Positions 1 through 10,200 of a stretch of 64,000 nucleotides of DNA are shown here, piece by piece. A program made the translations under genes and the position numbers. Below the pieces are notes generated by a model that saw nothing but the letters and a program-made list of their open reading frames with translations, was not told the origin of the DNA and did no database searches. This stretch comes from Polaribacter ponticola (GTDB lineage: Bacteria; Bacteroidota; Bacteroidia; Flavobacteriales; Flavobacteriaceae). Within the stretch, counting starts at the first letter, position 1. Each line of letters starts with the position of its first letter. Location: positions 372,001 to 436,000 of the forward strand of contig NZ_JAOSLC020000003.1 of the NCBI RefSeq assembly GCF_026191475.2. The letters are read 5' to 3'.

Positions 1-44
1 TAAATGCAATTGAAAACTCCTTTAAAGCCAATTAATAAAGGTTA

Positions 45-251
45 TTAGACTGGAAATAACGGAATCTGTTCAATAGTATCAGAAGATTTAAAATTTAACC
101 TAAATGCTTTATCTTCCTTGAAATTGGATAAAGCATTTTCGTTGTTATATTCTTCTAAAATTTTAGAATCTATCTTCTCGCTTTTCAAACCCTCAGAATG
201 ATTCATTAAAAAATCAATTTCTTCTGAATTTAATTTATTTATGTAACTCAT
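45..251 (-). CDS. hypothetical 68-aa protein
   Basis: A short, charged, lysine- and glutamate-rich open frame of 68 codons starting at ATG (249-251, minus strand). I see no signal peptide, membrane segment or known motif. It lies downstream of the WG-repeat gene on the same strand, with about 66 bp between them, so it could be co-transcribed. I do not recognise the family, and it may not be a real gene. Confidence 0.4.
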   Translation of the reverse strand: MSYINKLNSEEIDFLMNHSEGLKSEKIDSKILEEYNNENALSNFKEDKAFRLNFKSSDTIEQIPLFPV

Positions 252-317
252 GTTTTTTAATTTTTTATAATAGAATATTATTTACTGTTGCTATGATTGA
301 ATAAAGAATTTATTAAA

Positions 318-1521
318 TTAAAATTTATTCCTCACTTCTTTCATGATTTTCAGTTCTCCTTTTTTATCTATGTAACCGTAAGTCATTTTTTTATTTTCAT
401 TAATAAATTCGACAAGGGCTAAACCTGAATTAAATCTATAAATTCTTCTATATTTTGTTTCAATAATTTCACCTGATTTAATATCTAAAATATAATTTAT
501 AGGAAACCCTTTTTTTGATTTATTTTAATTCTAACAACTCCTTCGTTTTCAATAGCATTTATAGATTTTAAACTGTGAAATGTTGCAGGAACTGCATCTT
601 CCAAATCACGAATAATTCTACCATTAACGTCTATAACTCTATAACCGTAATTATACTTTTTTGACTCTTTACTATATTTTTTCTTATGGAGTTTTACCAT
701 AGCATAACCATTCACAAAATGCTTTGCTTCTAAAAATTTTGCTTCAATAATTAATCTACCTCTTTTATCTATAAATCCGTATTTTCTATCCTTTGACTTT
801 ACTAAAATTCTATTATCATATAAATCTCCTGGTTTATTTGTGTAAATAAAACCAATAGCAGTTTTAAAATTTTCGTCTAAAAAACCCCATTTTCCAGCTC
901 CTTCTTTCTCATTATATCTATAAGCCTTAATAAGTCCATTAACTTCTGGAAGAACACTACTGAAAACTCTTTCTGTAACTTTACCTGTTTTAATGTTTTT
1001 TATTTCTGAATATCCATAATTATTTGCTACATATGAGTTATTATTTTTTTGATATCGAATTGCAAAAATTTCATCATTAATTGGAAAAACTTGCTTTTTA
1101 GAAGTGTTTTTTTCTTTGTAAATTATTTTCCCGTTTTTATTTATGATAATAAAATCATCTTTTTTGGAGTTTAAATTTGGATTGAGAATAAAATAACCAT
1201 GAAAGCTTTCTATATTATAGAAAGGTTCGAAAAGAAATTCTCCTTTAGTATTTTTAATACCAGAACCACTTTGCTCTTTAGTGATATAGATATTATTTCC
1301 TTGCATTCCATAATCTGTAGAAGTAATATATTGAACGCTTTGATTTACTTTCATTTCAGGTATGATATTCCCTAATTTGTCAATAAATCTTAAATCATTT
1401 CCTTTTTTTACAAGTGCATAATTATTAGTAAAGCAGTAAAAGTTCTCTGCATCTACTTTTTTTGAGAGTATATATTTACATAGCACAAAACTACTAACAT
1501 TAAAATTTTTATTTTTTTCAT
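318..1521 (-). CDS. secreted WG-repeat protein, interrupted by two frame breaks
   Basis: The open core (497-1486) has WG/KWG-type repeats of the form G-Y/F-I-D-x-x-G-x-I/L-I, for example KYGFIDKRGRLIIEAKF and GKWGFLDENF, which are small beta-repeats of unknown binding role. Both ends are displaced into other frames. Upstream, an ATG at 1519-1521 gives MKKIKILMLVVLCYVNIYSQ, a good signal peptide, and joins the core if the T7 run at 1457-1463 is restored to T8. Downstream, restoring T8 at 510-516 extends the protein through another repeat (GYIDKKGEL) to a stop at 318. The repaired protein would be about 401 aa and exported. Seen directly: repeats, signal peptide in the shifted frame and both 7-base runs. 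Inferred: that it is one gene. Function is unknown. Confidence 0.72.
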
Positions 1522-1539
1522 TTCAATCATTTTTTTTAT

Positions 1540-1794
1540 TTATAAACTATGTAATTTTTCAATGAACTTGTTATTTAGTAGAATAGAAATGTTACGCCTA
1601 ACTACTTTTGGATTTTTACTTTCATCTTCAAACGTCTCAATTTGTTTAAGTATACTATCTGCATTTTCATCTTCAAAAAAAAGCGGTAAATACATCTTGA
1701 ATACTAACGAGGTATCAAAATTATATTTGACTTCAAGGAGGTGTAAAATTTTTAATTGTCTTTTGGAAAAGTTATCGTTCATAATTTTGGGCAT
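1540..1794 (-). CDS. hypothetical 84-aa protein
   Basis: A small, mostly helical-looking protein with no signal peptide or membrane segment. It begins MPKIMNDNFSKRQ and includes an acidic stretch FFEDENADS. It sits just upstream of the WG-repeat gene on the same strand and just downstream of the nested-hairpin element. I do not recognise a family. An overlapping plus-strand frame at 1562-1912 is judged spurious because it runs through the hairpin element and has no recognisable features. Confidence 0.45.
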   Translation of the reverse strand: MPKIMNDNFSKRQLKILHLLEVKYNFDTSLVFKMYLPLFFEDENADSILKQIETFEDESKNPKVVRRNISILLNNKFIEKLHSL

Positions 1795-1832
1795 AAAAAA
1801 ACGTGGAACTGAATCTTATCGGTCTAAGTGGT

Positions 1833-1922
1833 CTCGCCAGAAACCTTCCCTCCAAATAAGAACAGCCCACGCAGAACGTGGGCGTCTTAACTTTGAAATT
1901 GGAGGGTTGTAAAACTGGCGAG
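1833..1922. other. nested-hairpin, GC-richer structured element
   Basis: Three perfect stems are nested in 90 bp: outer CTCGCCAG (1833-1840) with CTGGCGAG (1915-1922), middle CCCTCCAA (1848-1855) with TTGGAGGG (1899-1906), and inner GCCCACG (1865-1871) with CGTGGGC (1877-1883) closing a CAGAA loop. The stems are far richer in G+C than the flanks. This could be a small structured RNA, a folded single-stranded DNA site or a palindromic repetitive element. No second copy was seen in the window, and no reverse transcriptase or integrase lies nearby. The structure is seen in the sequence; its function is unknown. Confidence 0.6.
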
Positions 1923-2072
1923 TTTCTTAAAACCAAATCAAAAGCTATTACGCTTTATATGTTAATATTTTAATTCTTTATATAATCATAAATTTATTTG
2001 TATCAAATTTAAGGAAACTTTTTATGAAATTAAACTAATTACTAAATTAAACCAAAAGAAAATTGAATAGTA

Positions 2073-2106
2073 TACATTTATATAATTCCTTAAATATATA
2101 ATTATA
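2073..2106. repeat. AT palindrome cluster (TATAATTATA type)
   Basis: The stretch reads TTTATATAATTCC followed by TATATAATTATAGAA, resembling the longer palindromic elements at 7135-7185 and 11310-11387. It lies 19 bp beyond the stop of the LexA-like gene, so it could act as its terminator. With the 7.1-kb copy it also brackets the whole repressor/polymerase cassette. The rest of the 1923-2124 gap shows nothing recognisable. Confidence 0.4.
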
Positions 2107-2124
2107 GAATATTAGTTTTATAGC

Positions 2125-2898
2125 TTACTGTACTGCCTTCTTCAAAGCTTCCAACTCCACTCCTAACCCAGTAAACATTTGAATAATACTACTCATTTTT
2201 AGTTCGTGTTCCTCGTATTCTTGTGTATTTATACTGCAAGTAAAACTCCAAAGTTCTAAAACTTCAGAAACAGGAATTTCATAAGGTTGGTAAGATGGAT
2301 TATCTGGTTTTAATAAGAAAGATTGATTCTCTTCAATTTGATTTTCTAATCGCTTATAAGTCAATCCATCATTTTTTGTAATTACGATATAAGAGACGCC
2401 ACTTTTTGCATTTATGATATCTTCTACAAATTCTGCAACCACATAAGAACCATCTTTCATTGGTAACATAGAATCCCCTTTAATTGGAAAAGCTCTATGT
2501 TTTCCAGTTGGTAAAAAAGGTAGTTTTATTTTTTCTAATTGTTCTATAAATTCAGGATCATCATACCCTAATAAATATCCTGCAGATGCTTTTACAGAAA
2601 CTACTTCTATTAAATTTTCATTATCTACATCAACAGTAATTGGAAATAAAACTCTCTTATCGCCAACTTCTATAAAAGAAACATCTGTAGCTTTGGTCAA
2701 ATCTTTTTTTACCAAAATATCAATGGGAAGTCTAAAATATTCTGAAAAGTCTATCAAAAACTCTATGGTTGGCGATGATCTATTCTCTTCATAAGAACTT
2801 ATTCTTGATCTTGTTACAGCCAATTCTTCTGCCAAAACCTCTTGACTAAATCGCTTTAAACCTCTTAAATGTTTGATATTTTTTGCTAAAATTTTCAT
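2125..2898 (-). CDS. LexA-like XRE/S24 self-cleaving repressor
   Basis: The N-terminal 65 residues form an XRE-type helix-turn-helix (QEVLAEELAVTRSRISSYEENRSSP). The C-terminal half is an S24/LexA peptidase: the A-G scissile bond is in VKASAGYL (near residue 107), the catalytic Ser in KGDSMLPM (near 143) and the catalytic Lys near 183 in VITKNDG. Family knowledge: such repressors cleave themselves when RecA is activated by DNA damage. It is divergent from the Y-family and DnaE-type polymerase genes, with only 53 bp between the two start codons. That gap holds palindromes overlapping both promoters, so it most likely represses itself and the polymerases. It has an XRE fold rather than the classical LexA winged helix and is therefore not called lexA. 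Confidence 0.88.
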   Translation of the reverse strand: MKILAKNIKHLRGLKRFSQEVLAEELAVTRSRISSYEENRSSPTIEFLIDFSEYFRLPIDILVKKDLTKATDVSFIEVGDKRVLFPITVDVDNENLIEVVSVKASAGYLLGYDDPEFIEQLEKIKLPFLPTGKHRAFPIKGDSMLPMKDGSYVVAEFVEDIINAKSGVSYIVITKNDGLTYKRLENQIEENQSFLLKPDNPSYQPYEIPVSEVLELWSFTCSINTQEYEEHELKMSSIIQMFTGLGVELEALKKAVQ

Positions 2899-2901
2899 AT
2901 T

Positions 2902-2947
2902 GCTACAATTACAAGCAACAAATGTATGTATTTGTAGCTTAATTTTG
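2902..2947. promoter_or_regulatory. divergent promoter and operator of the mutagenesis cassette
   Basis: Two overlapping inverted repeats fill the gap: GCTACAA (2902-2908) with TTGTAGC (2932-2938), and ACAAAT (2918-2923) with ATTTGT (2930-2935) around GTATGT. A minus-strand -7 box TACATTTG (2919-2926) for the repressor gene lies inside the operator. A plus-strand -7 box TAATTTTG (2940-2947) for the polymerase gene ends 4 bp before its ATG, so that mRNA may have almost no leader. The repeats and boxes are seen directly; the repressor assignment is inferred from position. Confidence 0.7.
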
Positions 2948-2951
2948 TGTT

Positions 2952-4166
2952 ATGAAAAAGAATATTTTACATTTAGATTTAGATACTTTTTTTGTCTCTT
3001 GTGAAAGACTGATAGACAGCAAACTAAAAAAGAAACCTTTATTAGTGGGTGGAACTGGAGACAGAGGTGTTGTGGCAGCTTGTAGTTATGAAACCAGACG
3101 TTTTGGTGTGCATTCTGGCATGTCTATGAAAATTGCTAGAAAGCTGTGTCCTGAAGCCGTTATTATTCGAGGAAACACAAGTATTTATTCTAAATATTCT
3201 GATATTGTTACTGAAATTATCAAAGAAAAAGTACCCATTTTTGAAAAAGCAAGTATTGATGAATTCTATGCTGATTTGTCTGGAATGGATGCTTTTTTTG
3301 GAAGTTATAAATATGCATCAGAATTACGCCAACGCATTATCTCTGAAATTGGATTACCCATTTCTTTTGGAATGTCTCAAAACAAAATTGTTTCTAAAGT
3401 AGCGACTGGCGAAGCAAAACCAAACAATCAATTATTGATTAATGATGGATTTGAAAAAGCCTTTTTAGCACCTTTATCAATCCGTAAAATTCCTTCTGTT
3501 GGAGAAAAAACATATCAAACTTTAAGAAACCTTGGGGTTGACAAAGTTCGTGTAATTCAAGAAATGCCTTTAGAAATGATGATTAGTGTTTTGGGCGCTA
3601 ATGGAAAAACCATTTGGAAACGTGCAAATGGAATTGACAATCCTCCAATAATTGCTTTTCATGAACGTAAATCTTTATCCACAGAAAGAACATTTAATAA
3701 AGATACCATTGATATGGAAAAACTAAAGAATACCATTTTTGCAATGGCAGAAAACTTGTCTTATCAGTTAAGAAAGGGAGATAAATTAGCTTCTACAATT
3801 AGTGTGAAAATTCGATATTCGGACTTTAATACGTACAGCAAACAAGTCAAAATCCCCTATACAAGTGCCGATCATATTATCATTCCTGCAGTTTTAGAAC
3901 TCTTTAAAAAATTATATCAACGTAGATTATTAATTCGATTGGTTGGCGTAAAAATTTCTGATATCGTTAGTGGAAATTATCAAATAAACCTTTTTGATGA
4001 TACTGAACAAATGTTGCATTTATACAATGCTATGGACAATGTTCGTAATAAATATGGTGAGTTGAGTATTATGAGAGCAGCTTCAATGGGTGCGAAATCT
4101 ATTGGGCGTTTCAGTAACCCCTTTAATGGCGAACCTCCTTTAGTTTTAGCACATAGAAAACAATAA
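2952..4166 (+). CDS. dinB: Y-family translesion DNA polymerase (DinB/UmuC type)
   Basis: The protein is 404 aa, the usual DinB size. It opens with the catalytic motif LDLDTFFVSCE (first metal-binding Asp, steric-gate Phe), continues with the fingers motif ACSYETRRFGV, and has the second acidic pair in ASIDEFYADLSG (near residue 103). A helix-hairpin-helix thumb follows (KIPSVGEKTYQTLRNLG) and then a little-finger region. The catalytic residues are intact, unlike ImuB proteins, so it should be an active translesion enzyme. It is the first gene after the LexA-like operator and is followed 6 bp later by the DnaE-type polymerase, the arrangement of Bacteroidota SOS-mutagenesis cassettes. Confidence 0.9.
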   Translation: MKKNILHLDLDTFFVSCERLIDSKLKKKPLLVGGTGDRGVVAACSYETRRFGVHSGMSMKIARKLCPEAVIIRGNTSIYSKYSDIVTEIIKEKVPIFEKASIDEFYADLSGMDAFFGSYKYASELRQRIISEIGLPISFGMSQNKIVSKVATGEAKPNNQLLINDGFEKAFLAPLSIRKIPSVGEKTYQTLRNLGVDKVRVIQEMPLEMMISVLGANGKTIWKRANGIDNPPIIAFHERKSLSTERTFNKDTIDMEKLKNTIFAMAENLSYQLRKGDKLASTISVKIRYSDFNTYSKQVKIPYTSADHIIIPAVLELFKKLYQRRLLIRLVGVKISDIVSGNYQINLFDDTEQMLHLYNAMDNVRNKYGELSIMRAASMGAKSIGRFSNPFNGEPPLVLAHRKQ

Positions 4167-4172
4167 TGCGTT

Positions 4173-7124
4173 ATGTATTTGAATTGTCATTCTTATTATT
4201 CTTTACGTTTTGGAACTTTTTCGGAAGTTTCATTGTTAAAACTTGCGCAAGAAAATTCAATTGAGATAATTGCATTAACTGATATTAATAATACTTCTGC
4301 TTGTATCAATTTTGTACAACAGGCTAAAAAAGCAAATATTAAGCCAATTATTGGTGTTGATTTTAGAAATGGAAATCAGCAACAATTTGTAGCATTAGCA
4401 AAAAATAACAAAGGTTTTGAGAATATCAATCGATATTTATCTCATTTTTTAGAAAATAAAATTCCTTTTCCAGATAAACCGAAAAATTTGGAAGATGTAT
4501 ACATTATTTTCCCTTTTGAAAAAGTTTTAGAGCTGAATCTTTCCACTTTCAAAAGCAATGAGTTTATCGGAGTTTCTGTGGGAGAAATTAAGAAACTTCG
4601 TTTTTCCTATTTGAATAATTTTACTGATAAATTAGTCATTCAACAACAAGTAACTATCAGAAATAAAAGAGATTTTAATGCGCACCGGTTATTACGTGCG
4701 ATAGACAATAATACTTTATTAAGTAAATTGTGTACTTCTGAAGAATGCAAACAAACAGATATAATGTATTCAAATTCTGAAATTTTAAAGCATTTTGAAG
4801 AGTTTCCAAACATCGTAGAAAACACAAAAGCAATTCTAAATACTTGTAATATTGATTTCGGTTTTGATGATGAAAGAGTCAATCAGAATCAAAATTTATA
4901 TTTGAATTCGTTTGAAGAAGATTGTAAAATGCTTTTAGAATTGTGTGATGCTAAAATTTACAATCGCTATAAAAACCCGAGTGAAAAAGTGTTAGCTCGT
5001 TTAAAAAAAGAGCTAGATGTTATTGTGGATTTGAAGTTTGTTTCTTTCTTTTTAATCAATTTTGATATTATTAGTTATGCCAAAAGAAACAACTTTTTTC
5101 ATGTTGGTAGAGGATCTGGAGCAAATAGTATAGTCGCTTATATTCTTGGAATTACAGATGTAGATCCAGTGGAATTAGATTTGTATTTCGAACGATTTAT
5201 AAATCCATTTAGAGCTTCTCCTCCCGATTTTGATATTGATTTCTCTTGGAAAGACAGAAATACAGTCACTCAATATATATTTAATCGTTTTGATAATGTT
5301 GCATTATTAGCGACTTACAATACCTTTAAATACAAAGCTGTTGTTCGTGAACTGGGGAAAGTATTTGGTTTGCCAAAAGAAGAAATTGACAAGTTAAGTA
5401 AAGGCGTAAAATCTAATCAATTGGATGATATCTCTAAATTGGTTTTAAAATATGGAGAATTGATTGAAGGTTTTCCAAATTATGTGAGTGTACATTCTGC
5501 AGGCGTTTTAATTTTAGACAAACCCATTCATTATTTTTCAGCTACTTCTATGCCTCCAAAAGGATTTCCTACTGTTCAATATGATATGAATATTGCAGAC
5601 GATGTGGGTATTTTTAAGTTTGATATTTTAGGGCAAAGAGGTTTGGCAAAAATTAAAGATGCTTTAGAAATTATCAAAATAAATAATCCAGATCATCCGC
5701 CAATCAATATTACAGATATTGAAAGTTTTAAGAAGGATAAAAAAATAAATAACCTTTTAAAAACTGGTGGCGCAATTGGTGCGTATTATGTGGAATCTCC
5801 AGCAATGCGTGGATTGATGCAAAAACTACAAACGCAAGATTATTTAGGTTTGGTTGCAGCAAGTTCTATCATTCGCCCTGGTGTTTCTGGCTCGGGAATG
5901 AAAGAAGAATTTATCAAGAGACATCGTTTTCCTGAAAAGCGAAAAGAAGCGCACCCAATTTTATTAGAAATTATGCCTGAAACCTATGGAGTTATGGTAT
6001 ATCAAGAAGATGTGATGAAAGTTGCCAATAAATTTGCAGATTTATCTTTGGGTGAAGCTGATGTTTTAAGACGTGGAATGAGTGGAAAATACAGGTCTTT
6101 AGCAGAATTTAAAGGAGTTGAAGATAAATTTATTTCCAACTGCAGAAAAAAAGGGTTTAAAGATGAATTGACATTTGAAGTTTGGAATCAGATTAAATCT
6201 TTTGCAGGTTATGCTTTTGCAAAAGGACATTCAGCTTCTTATGCAGTAGAAAGTTATCAGAGTTTATTTTTAAAATGCTACTACCCTATTGAATTTATGG
6301 TTGCAGTTTTAAATAACGGTGGTGGCTTCTACTCAACTGAACATTATATTCACGAAGCTAAAATGTGTGGCGCAACCATTGAATTACCTTGCATTAATAA
6401 AAGTGATCACGCTAATTCTGTTATTGGAAAAACAATCTTTTTAGGTTTTGGATATTTAAAGAATTTGGAAGATATCACAGTTAAGAAACTCTTAACAGAA
6501 CGTCAAATCAACGGACTTTTTCTTTCTATAGATAATTTTATAGATCGAATTGCAATTTCTATTGAACAGCTAACGATACTTGTTAAAATTGATGCTTTTC
6601 GATTTACAAAGAAAACAAAAACTGAATTATTATGGCACTCAATTTTTAAGACAAATGCCACGAAACAAAAAACGAAACAATCACAATTATTTAAAATAAA
6701 AACTACAAAATATGAGATTCCGAAATTAAAATTTCATTGGTTGGAAAATGTGTATGATGAGATGGAATTATTGGGTTTTACAATTCATAATTATTTTAAG
6801 TTGGTTACAGAACCTTTTTTACCAAGCGTAAAAGCCAAAGAAATGAATGCTTTTAGCAATAAAAATGTATTGATTTATGGAATGCTTGTAAATACTCGCT
6901 ACAATAAAACTTCGCAAGGAAAACTAATGCGTTTAAGCACATTTATAGATGAAGATGGACATTATTTTGATGCTGTTCATTTTACAGATGTGGTGCATCA
7001 ATATCCAATAAACGGAATGGGAATTTATGGTTGTTATGGAAAAATCACCAATAGATATGGGTTTTGTAGTATGAATATAATTCAATCTAAAAAAATGAGT
7101 ATTGCTGTTGATCCGAGAAATTAA
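4173..7124 (+). CDS. dnaE: DnaE-type DNA polymerase III alpha subunit (ImuC/DnaE2-like)
   Basis: A C-family polymerase of 983 aa, shorter than replicative DnaE. The N-terminal PHP domain looks degenerate: the usual HxHS start is LNCHSYYS and the usual TDH motif is ALTDINN, so two metal ligands are missing. The polymerase core is intact: HVGRGSGANSIVAY (near residue 312), PPDFDIDFSW (near 351) with two catalytic Asp, and FKFDILGQRGL (near 483) with the third. A C-terminal OB-like domain ends in VDPRN. Context (LexA-like repressor, DinB) points to error-prone lesion bypass in the cytoplasm rather than replication. A diverged copy of its last ~110 codons is found at 10.9-11.3 kb. Confidence 0.88.
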   Translation: MYLNCHSYYSLRFGTFSEVSLLKLAQENSIEIIALTDINNTSACINFVQQAKKANIKPIIGVDFRNGNQQQFVALAKNNKGFENINRYLSHFLENKIPFPDKPKNLEDVYIIFPFEKVLELNLSTFKSNEFIGVSVGEIKKLRFSYLNNFTDKLVIQQQVTIRNKRDFNAHRLLRAIDNNTLLSKLCTSEECKQTDIMYSNSEILKHFEEFPNIVENTKAILNTCNIDFGFDDERVNQNQNLYLNSFEEDCKMLLELCDAKIYNRYKNPSEKVLARLKKELDVIVDLKFVSFFLINFDIISYAKRNNFFHVGRGSGANSIVAYILGITDVDPVELDLYFERFINPFRASPPDFDIDFSWKDRNTVTQYIFNRFDNVALLATYNTFKYKAVVRELGKVFGLPKEEIDKLSKGVKSNQLDDISKLVLKYGELIEGFPNYVSVHSAGVLILDKPIHYFSATSMPPKGFPTVQYDMNIADDVGIFKFDILGQRGLAKIKDALEIIKINNPDHPPINITDIESFKKDKKINNLLKTGGAIGAYYVESPAMRGLMQKLQTQDYLGLVAASSIIRPGVSGSGMKEEFIKRHRFPEKRKEAHPILLEIMPETYGVMVYQEDVMKVANKFADLSLGEADVLRRGMSGKYRSLAEFKGVEDKFISNCRKKGFKDELTFEVWNQIKSFAGYAFAKGHSASYAVESYQSLFLKCYYPIEFMVAVLNNGGGFYSTEHYIHEAKMCGATIELPCINKSDHANSVIGKTIFLGFGYLKNLEDITVKKLLTERQINGLFLSIDNFIDRIAISIEQLTILVKIDAFRFTKKTKTELLWHSIFKTNATKQKTKQSQLFKIKTTKYEIPKLKFHWLENVYDEMELLGFTIHNYFKLVTEPFLPSVKAKEMNAFSNKNVLIYGMLVNTRYNKTSQGKLMRLSTFIDEDGHYFDAVHFTDVVHQYPINGMGIYGCYGKITNRYGFCSMNIIQSKKMSIAVDPRN

Positions 7125-7134
7125 TTATATAAAC

Positions 7135-7185
7135 ATATAATTATAGAAATCCATAATTATATTTCAACTGGTTTCACTATTTTTA
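7135..7185. repeat. 51-bp repeat with palindrome, left copy
   Basis: It begins with a near-perfect palindrome, ATATAATTATAGA-AA-TCCATAATTATAT (one mismatch), just after the dnaE stop, and continues into an AT-rich tail. A copy differing at about 6 of 51 positions lies at 11337-11387 in the same orientation and likewise follows a dnaE 3' end. It may be the dnaE terminator carried along with the duplicated gene end, or a recombination site. Confidence 0.65.
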
Positions 7186-7214
7186 TCTAAAAGATATATT
7201 TAACTTAACTATTA

Positions 7215-10200
7215 ATGATTCAACTCTCCAGCATTAAAGAAAGACTTAAAAATTTAAATGATACTGAATTCCAAGAATTGTGTGATTCTTTTTTGAGTTT
7301 AAGGAATAGAGATTATAAAGCATATTCTCGAAATGGAGCTCATGAGATTAAACAGAAAACTACCAAGGGAACACCAGATTCTTTTATTCAAATGCCCAAT
7401 GGGCTTTATTTATTTGTAGAATCTACAACAACTGAACATAAAGGAAAAAGATTACTAAATAAGCTGAAAGATGATATTTCTGGATGTTTGAATACTGATA
7501 AAACAGATATTCCAATTAATAAAATTCAAGAAATAATTCTATGCTATAATTCAAATTTAAGAGCTGTTGAAATTGAAGAAATTAACAAGGAAGCATTTGA
7601 AGTTATGGAAAAACTCCCTATGCATTACAGTCTTGATGCACTTGCAAATGAAATATTTTTTCATCATAAAAACATAGCATCAGATTACTTAAATCTACCA
7701 TTAGATACAGGACAAGTTGTTTCGTTAGAAAAGTTTGTAGAAGAATACGACAATGGTAAACAGAAACTTGCTACACCTTTAGCTGGTCTGTTTTTACATA
7801 GAGATGAAGAACTTAAAAACCTGAAAAGCAAGTTGTTTACTGATGATATTATAATCATTTCTGGTCCTGCAGGTGTTGGCAAATCAAAATTAGCATTACA
7901 ATCTATTCATGAATTTATTCAATCAAATTTAGATTATAATGCTTTCGCTATTTCTCCAAAAGGAGCAGATTTAATAGGAGATTTAGGAGCTTATTTTAAT
8001 GGAGATGATAATAGTATTTTATTGGTAGAATGATGTTAATCGTGTTGATAAATTTGATCAAATTTTAGGGTTCTATAAAAGCTTAAATCATAACAATTTA
8101 AAACTTATTTTGACAGTACGTGATTATGCTTTAGATAATGTTAGTGAATGGTTATACTTGTATAAAAATTCTATTGTAAAAATTAATGGTTTTAATTTTG
8201 AAGAAATTAAAACCATTATAGAAAAAGAGCCTTTTGGTATTTTAAATGGAACATATCAATATAAAATTTATGATTTAGCAAAAGGAAATGCTCGTCTTGC
8301 AGTTATGATGGCGATGATAGCAAGAAAAACAAATAATCTTGATTCTTTAAATAATGTAGCCGATTTATTTGAGCAATATTTTGAAACTTTTGTAAGTGAC
8401 CAAGGCGCATTTAAAGATAAAATAGTACTAAAAGCGTTAGGAATTTTATCCTTTTTTTACACGCTACCTTATAATAACCAAGTATTAGATTCAGTTGCCA
8501 ATGCGTTTTCAATTCCTGCTGACAAGTTAAGAGAAACTTTTGATAGGTTACATAATTTAGATTTAATAGAACTGAACTATGAGCATGTAAGAATTGGAGA
8601 ACAGAATCTTTCTACCTATCTTTTTTATAAAGTGTTTGTTAAAGATAAACTATTATCGTTTGAAGCTCTTTGCCACAATTACTTTGAACAACAAGAATAT
8701 CGTTTTAAGGATACTGTTTACCCAATGCATCAAAATTTTGGAAAAGAATTCATCTCTAAAGAAATAAAACCTGCGCTTATTTCTTATTGGTCCACTATTA
8801 AATCTGACAATGAAAAAGCTTTTCGTTTTTTGAAGTTTGCTTGGGAGTTTTTGCCAGACGAAACTTTAATTTATTTAGAAGAGCAAATTAGCTCTATTAA
8901 TACTTCAGAAAATAAAGAATTAACAACAACATATGAAACGAATGATTTTACCAGTAATTCCAGTCGTGAAAAACATTTAAACTTACTTTCAAATTTTCTA
9001 AAAAAACCAACATTCTTTTTAGATGCTCTTGAATTATCATTTCTGTTTGTCAAACAGAATAATCAGCACCTTTCACAATTAATATATAATATAGATAGTA
9101 ACATAATATTTACAGAAGAAGACTACATAGATCATTTTAAAAGACACTCACAGCTTGTAGATTTTTTAATTGACGAAGCTAAAAATGGAAAATTAGAAGC
9201 TCTTGCCTTTTTTGCCATATCAAGAAAATTATTAAAATCTTTGCGTTGGAGCTACGAGAATAAGAAGGAAGCTAAAAAAGATGATTTGAATATAGCTTCT
9301 GTTAAAAAATCTCGTATAAAAATTTTAGAAACTCTTTTTACTCTTTATAAGAATTATCCTGAAGAAACATTTTCTGTTGTACTAAACTTTTCAATGGCAG
9401 GTGATAACAATAACAAATATACGTTTGCTTTTGATTTAGTTTATCTAATTCCATGGATAGATAAAAATATGAAAGCTAAATCCTTTCGCCATTGTTATTA
9501 TATTCAAGAAATGATACGCTCTTCAAGAGAAATAAAATATAGTAACCCTGATTTTAAAAGACTCAAAACAACTTTTAAACATCCTACTTACAATTTATTT
9601 GAGCTTGTTAATTGGGACAGACGTAGAGGAAAAGAAGAATACGATTTTGAAGATTACGATGAGTTTGAAAAGTTAAAAACTTCTGATATTGCTAAAAAAT
9701 TAACCTTCAAATCAAAAAAAGAACTTAATTTATTCATAAAACAATATTATAAAATATTGGAATGGAAAGAGGTTAATATGTATTCGCAGTATAACGTTTG
9801 CGATAAAGTAATAGAAGCTAATCTTAAAGCAAATAGTGAAATTGGATTGTTAACATTTATAGAACTCGCAAAATTGCAAGATATAAATAAGTCTAACTCT
9901 GATTTTTATATATCACGTAAATCAATAGATAACTTAACAAGTTATCCAGAATTAAGAGAAAAATTCTGGAAAGCAATTAGGTTGAAAAAATTAAACGAAA
10001 TATGGAAATTAGAATTACTTTTTAGCCTTCCTCCCCAAGCCATAACTAAAAAGCATATTAACAGACTTTTTATCGTATTAAATACTATTAAAGTGAATTT
10101 TGGAATTAGAATCGAACGAGTAGAAAAATATGAAACTATTGAACCTGAAATTCTTTTTAAAACTCTTCAAATCGTTGTAAAAAGACTTGAAACTGAAAAT

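Noticed and set aside
1562..1912. Plus-strand 116-codon frame
   Set aside because: It lies antisense to the 84-aa gene and runs through the nested-hairpin element, with no recognisable motif.
1833..1922. Integron attC site or retron msr/msd
   Set aside because: No integrase or reverse transcriptase is nearby, and the characteristic R'/R'' core or msr guanosine context is not seen.
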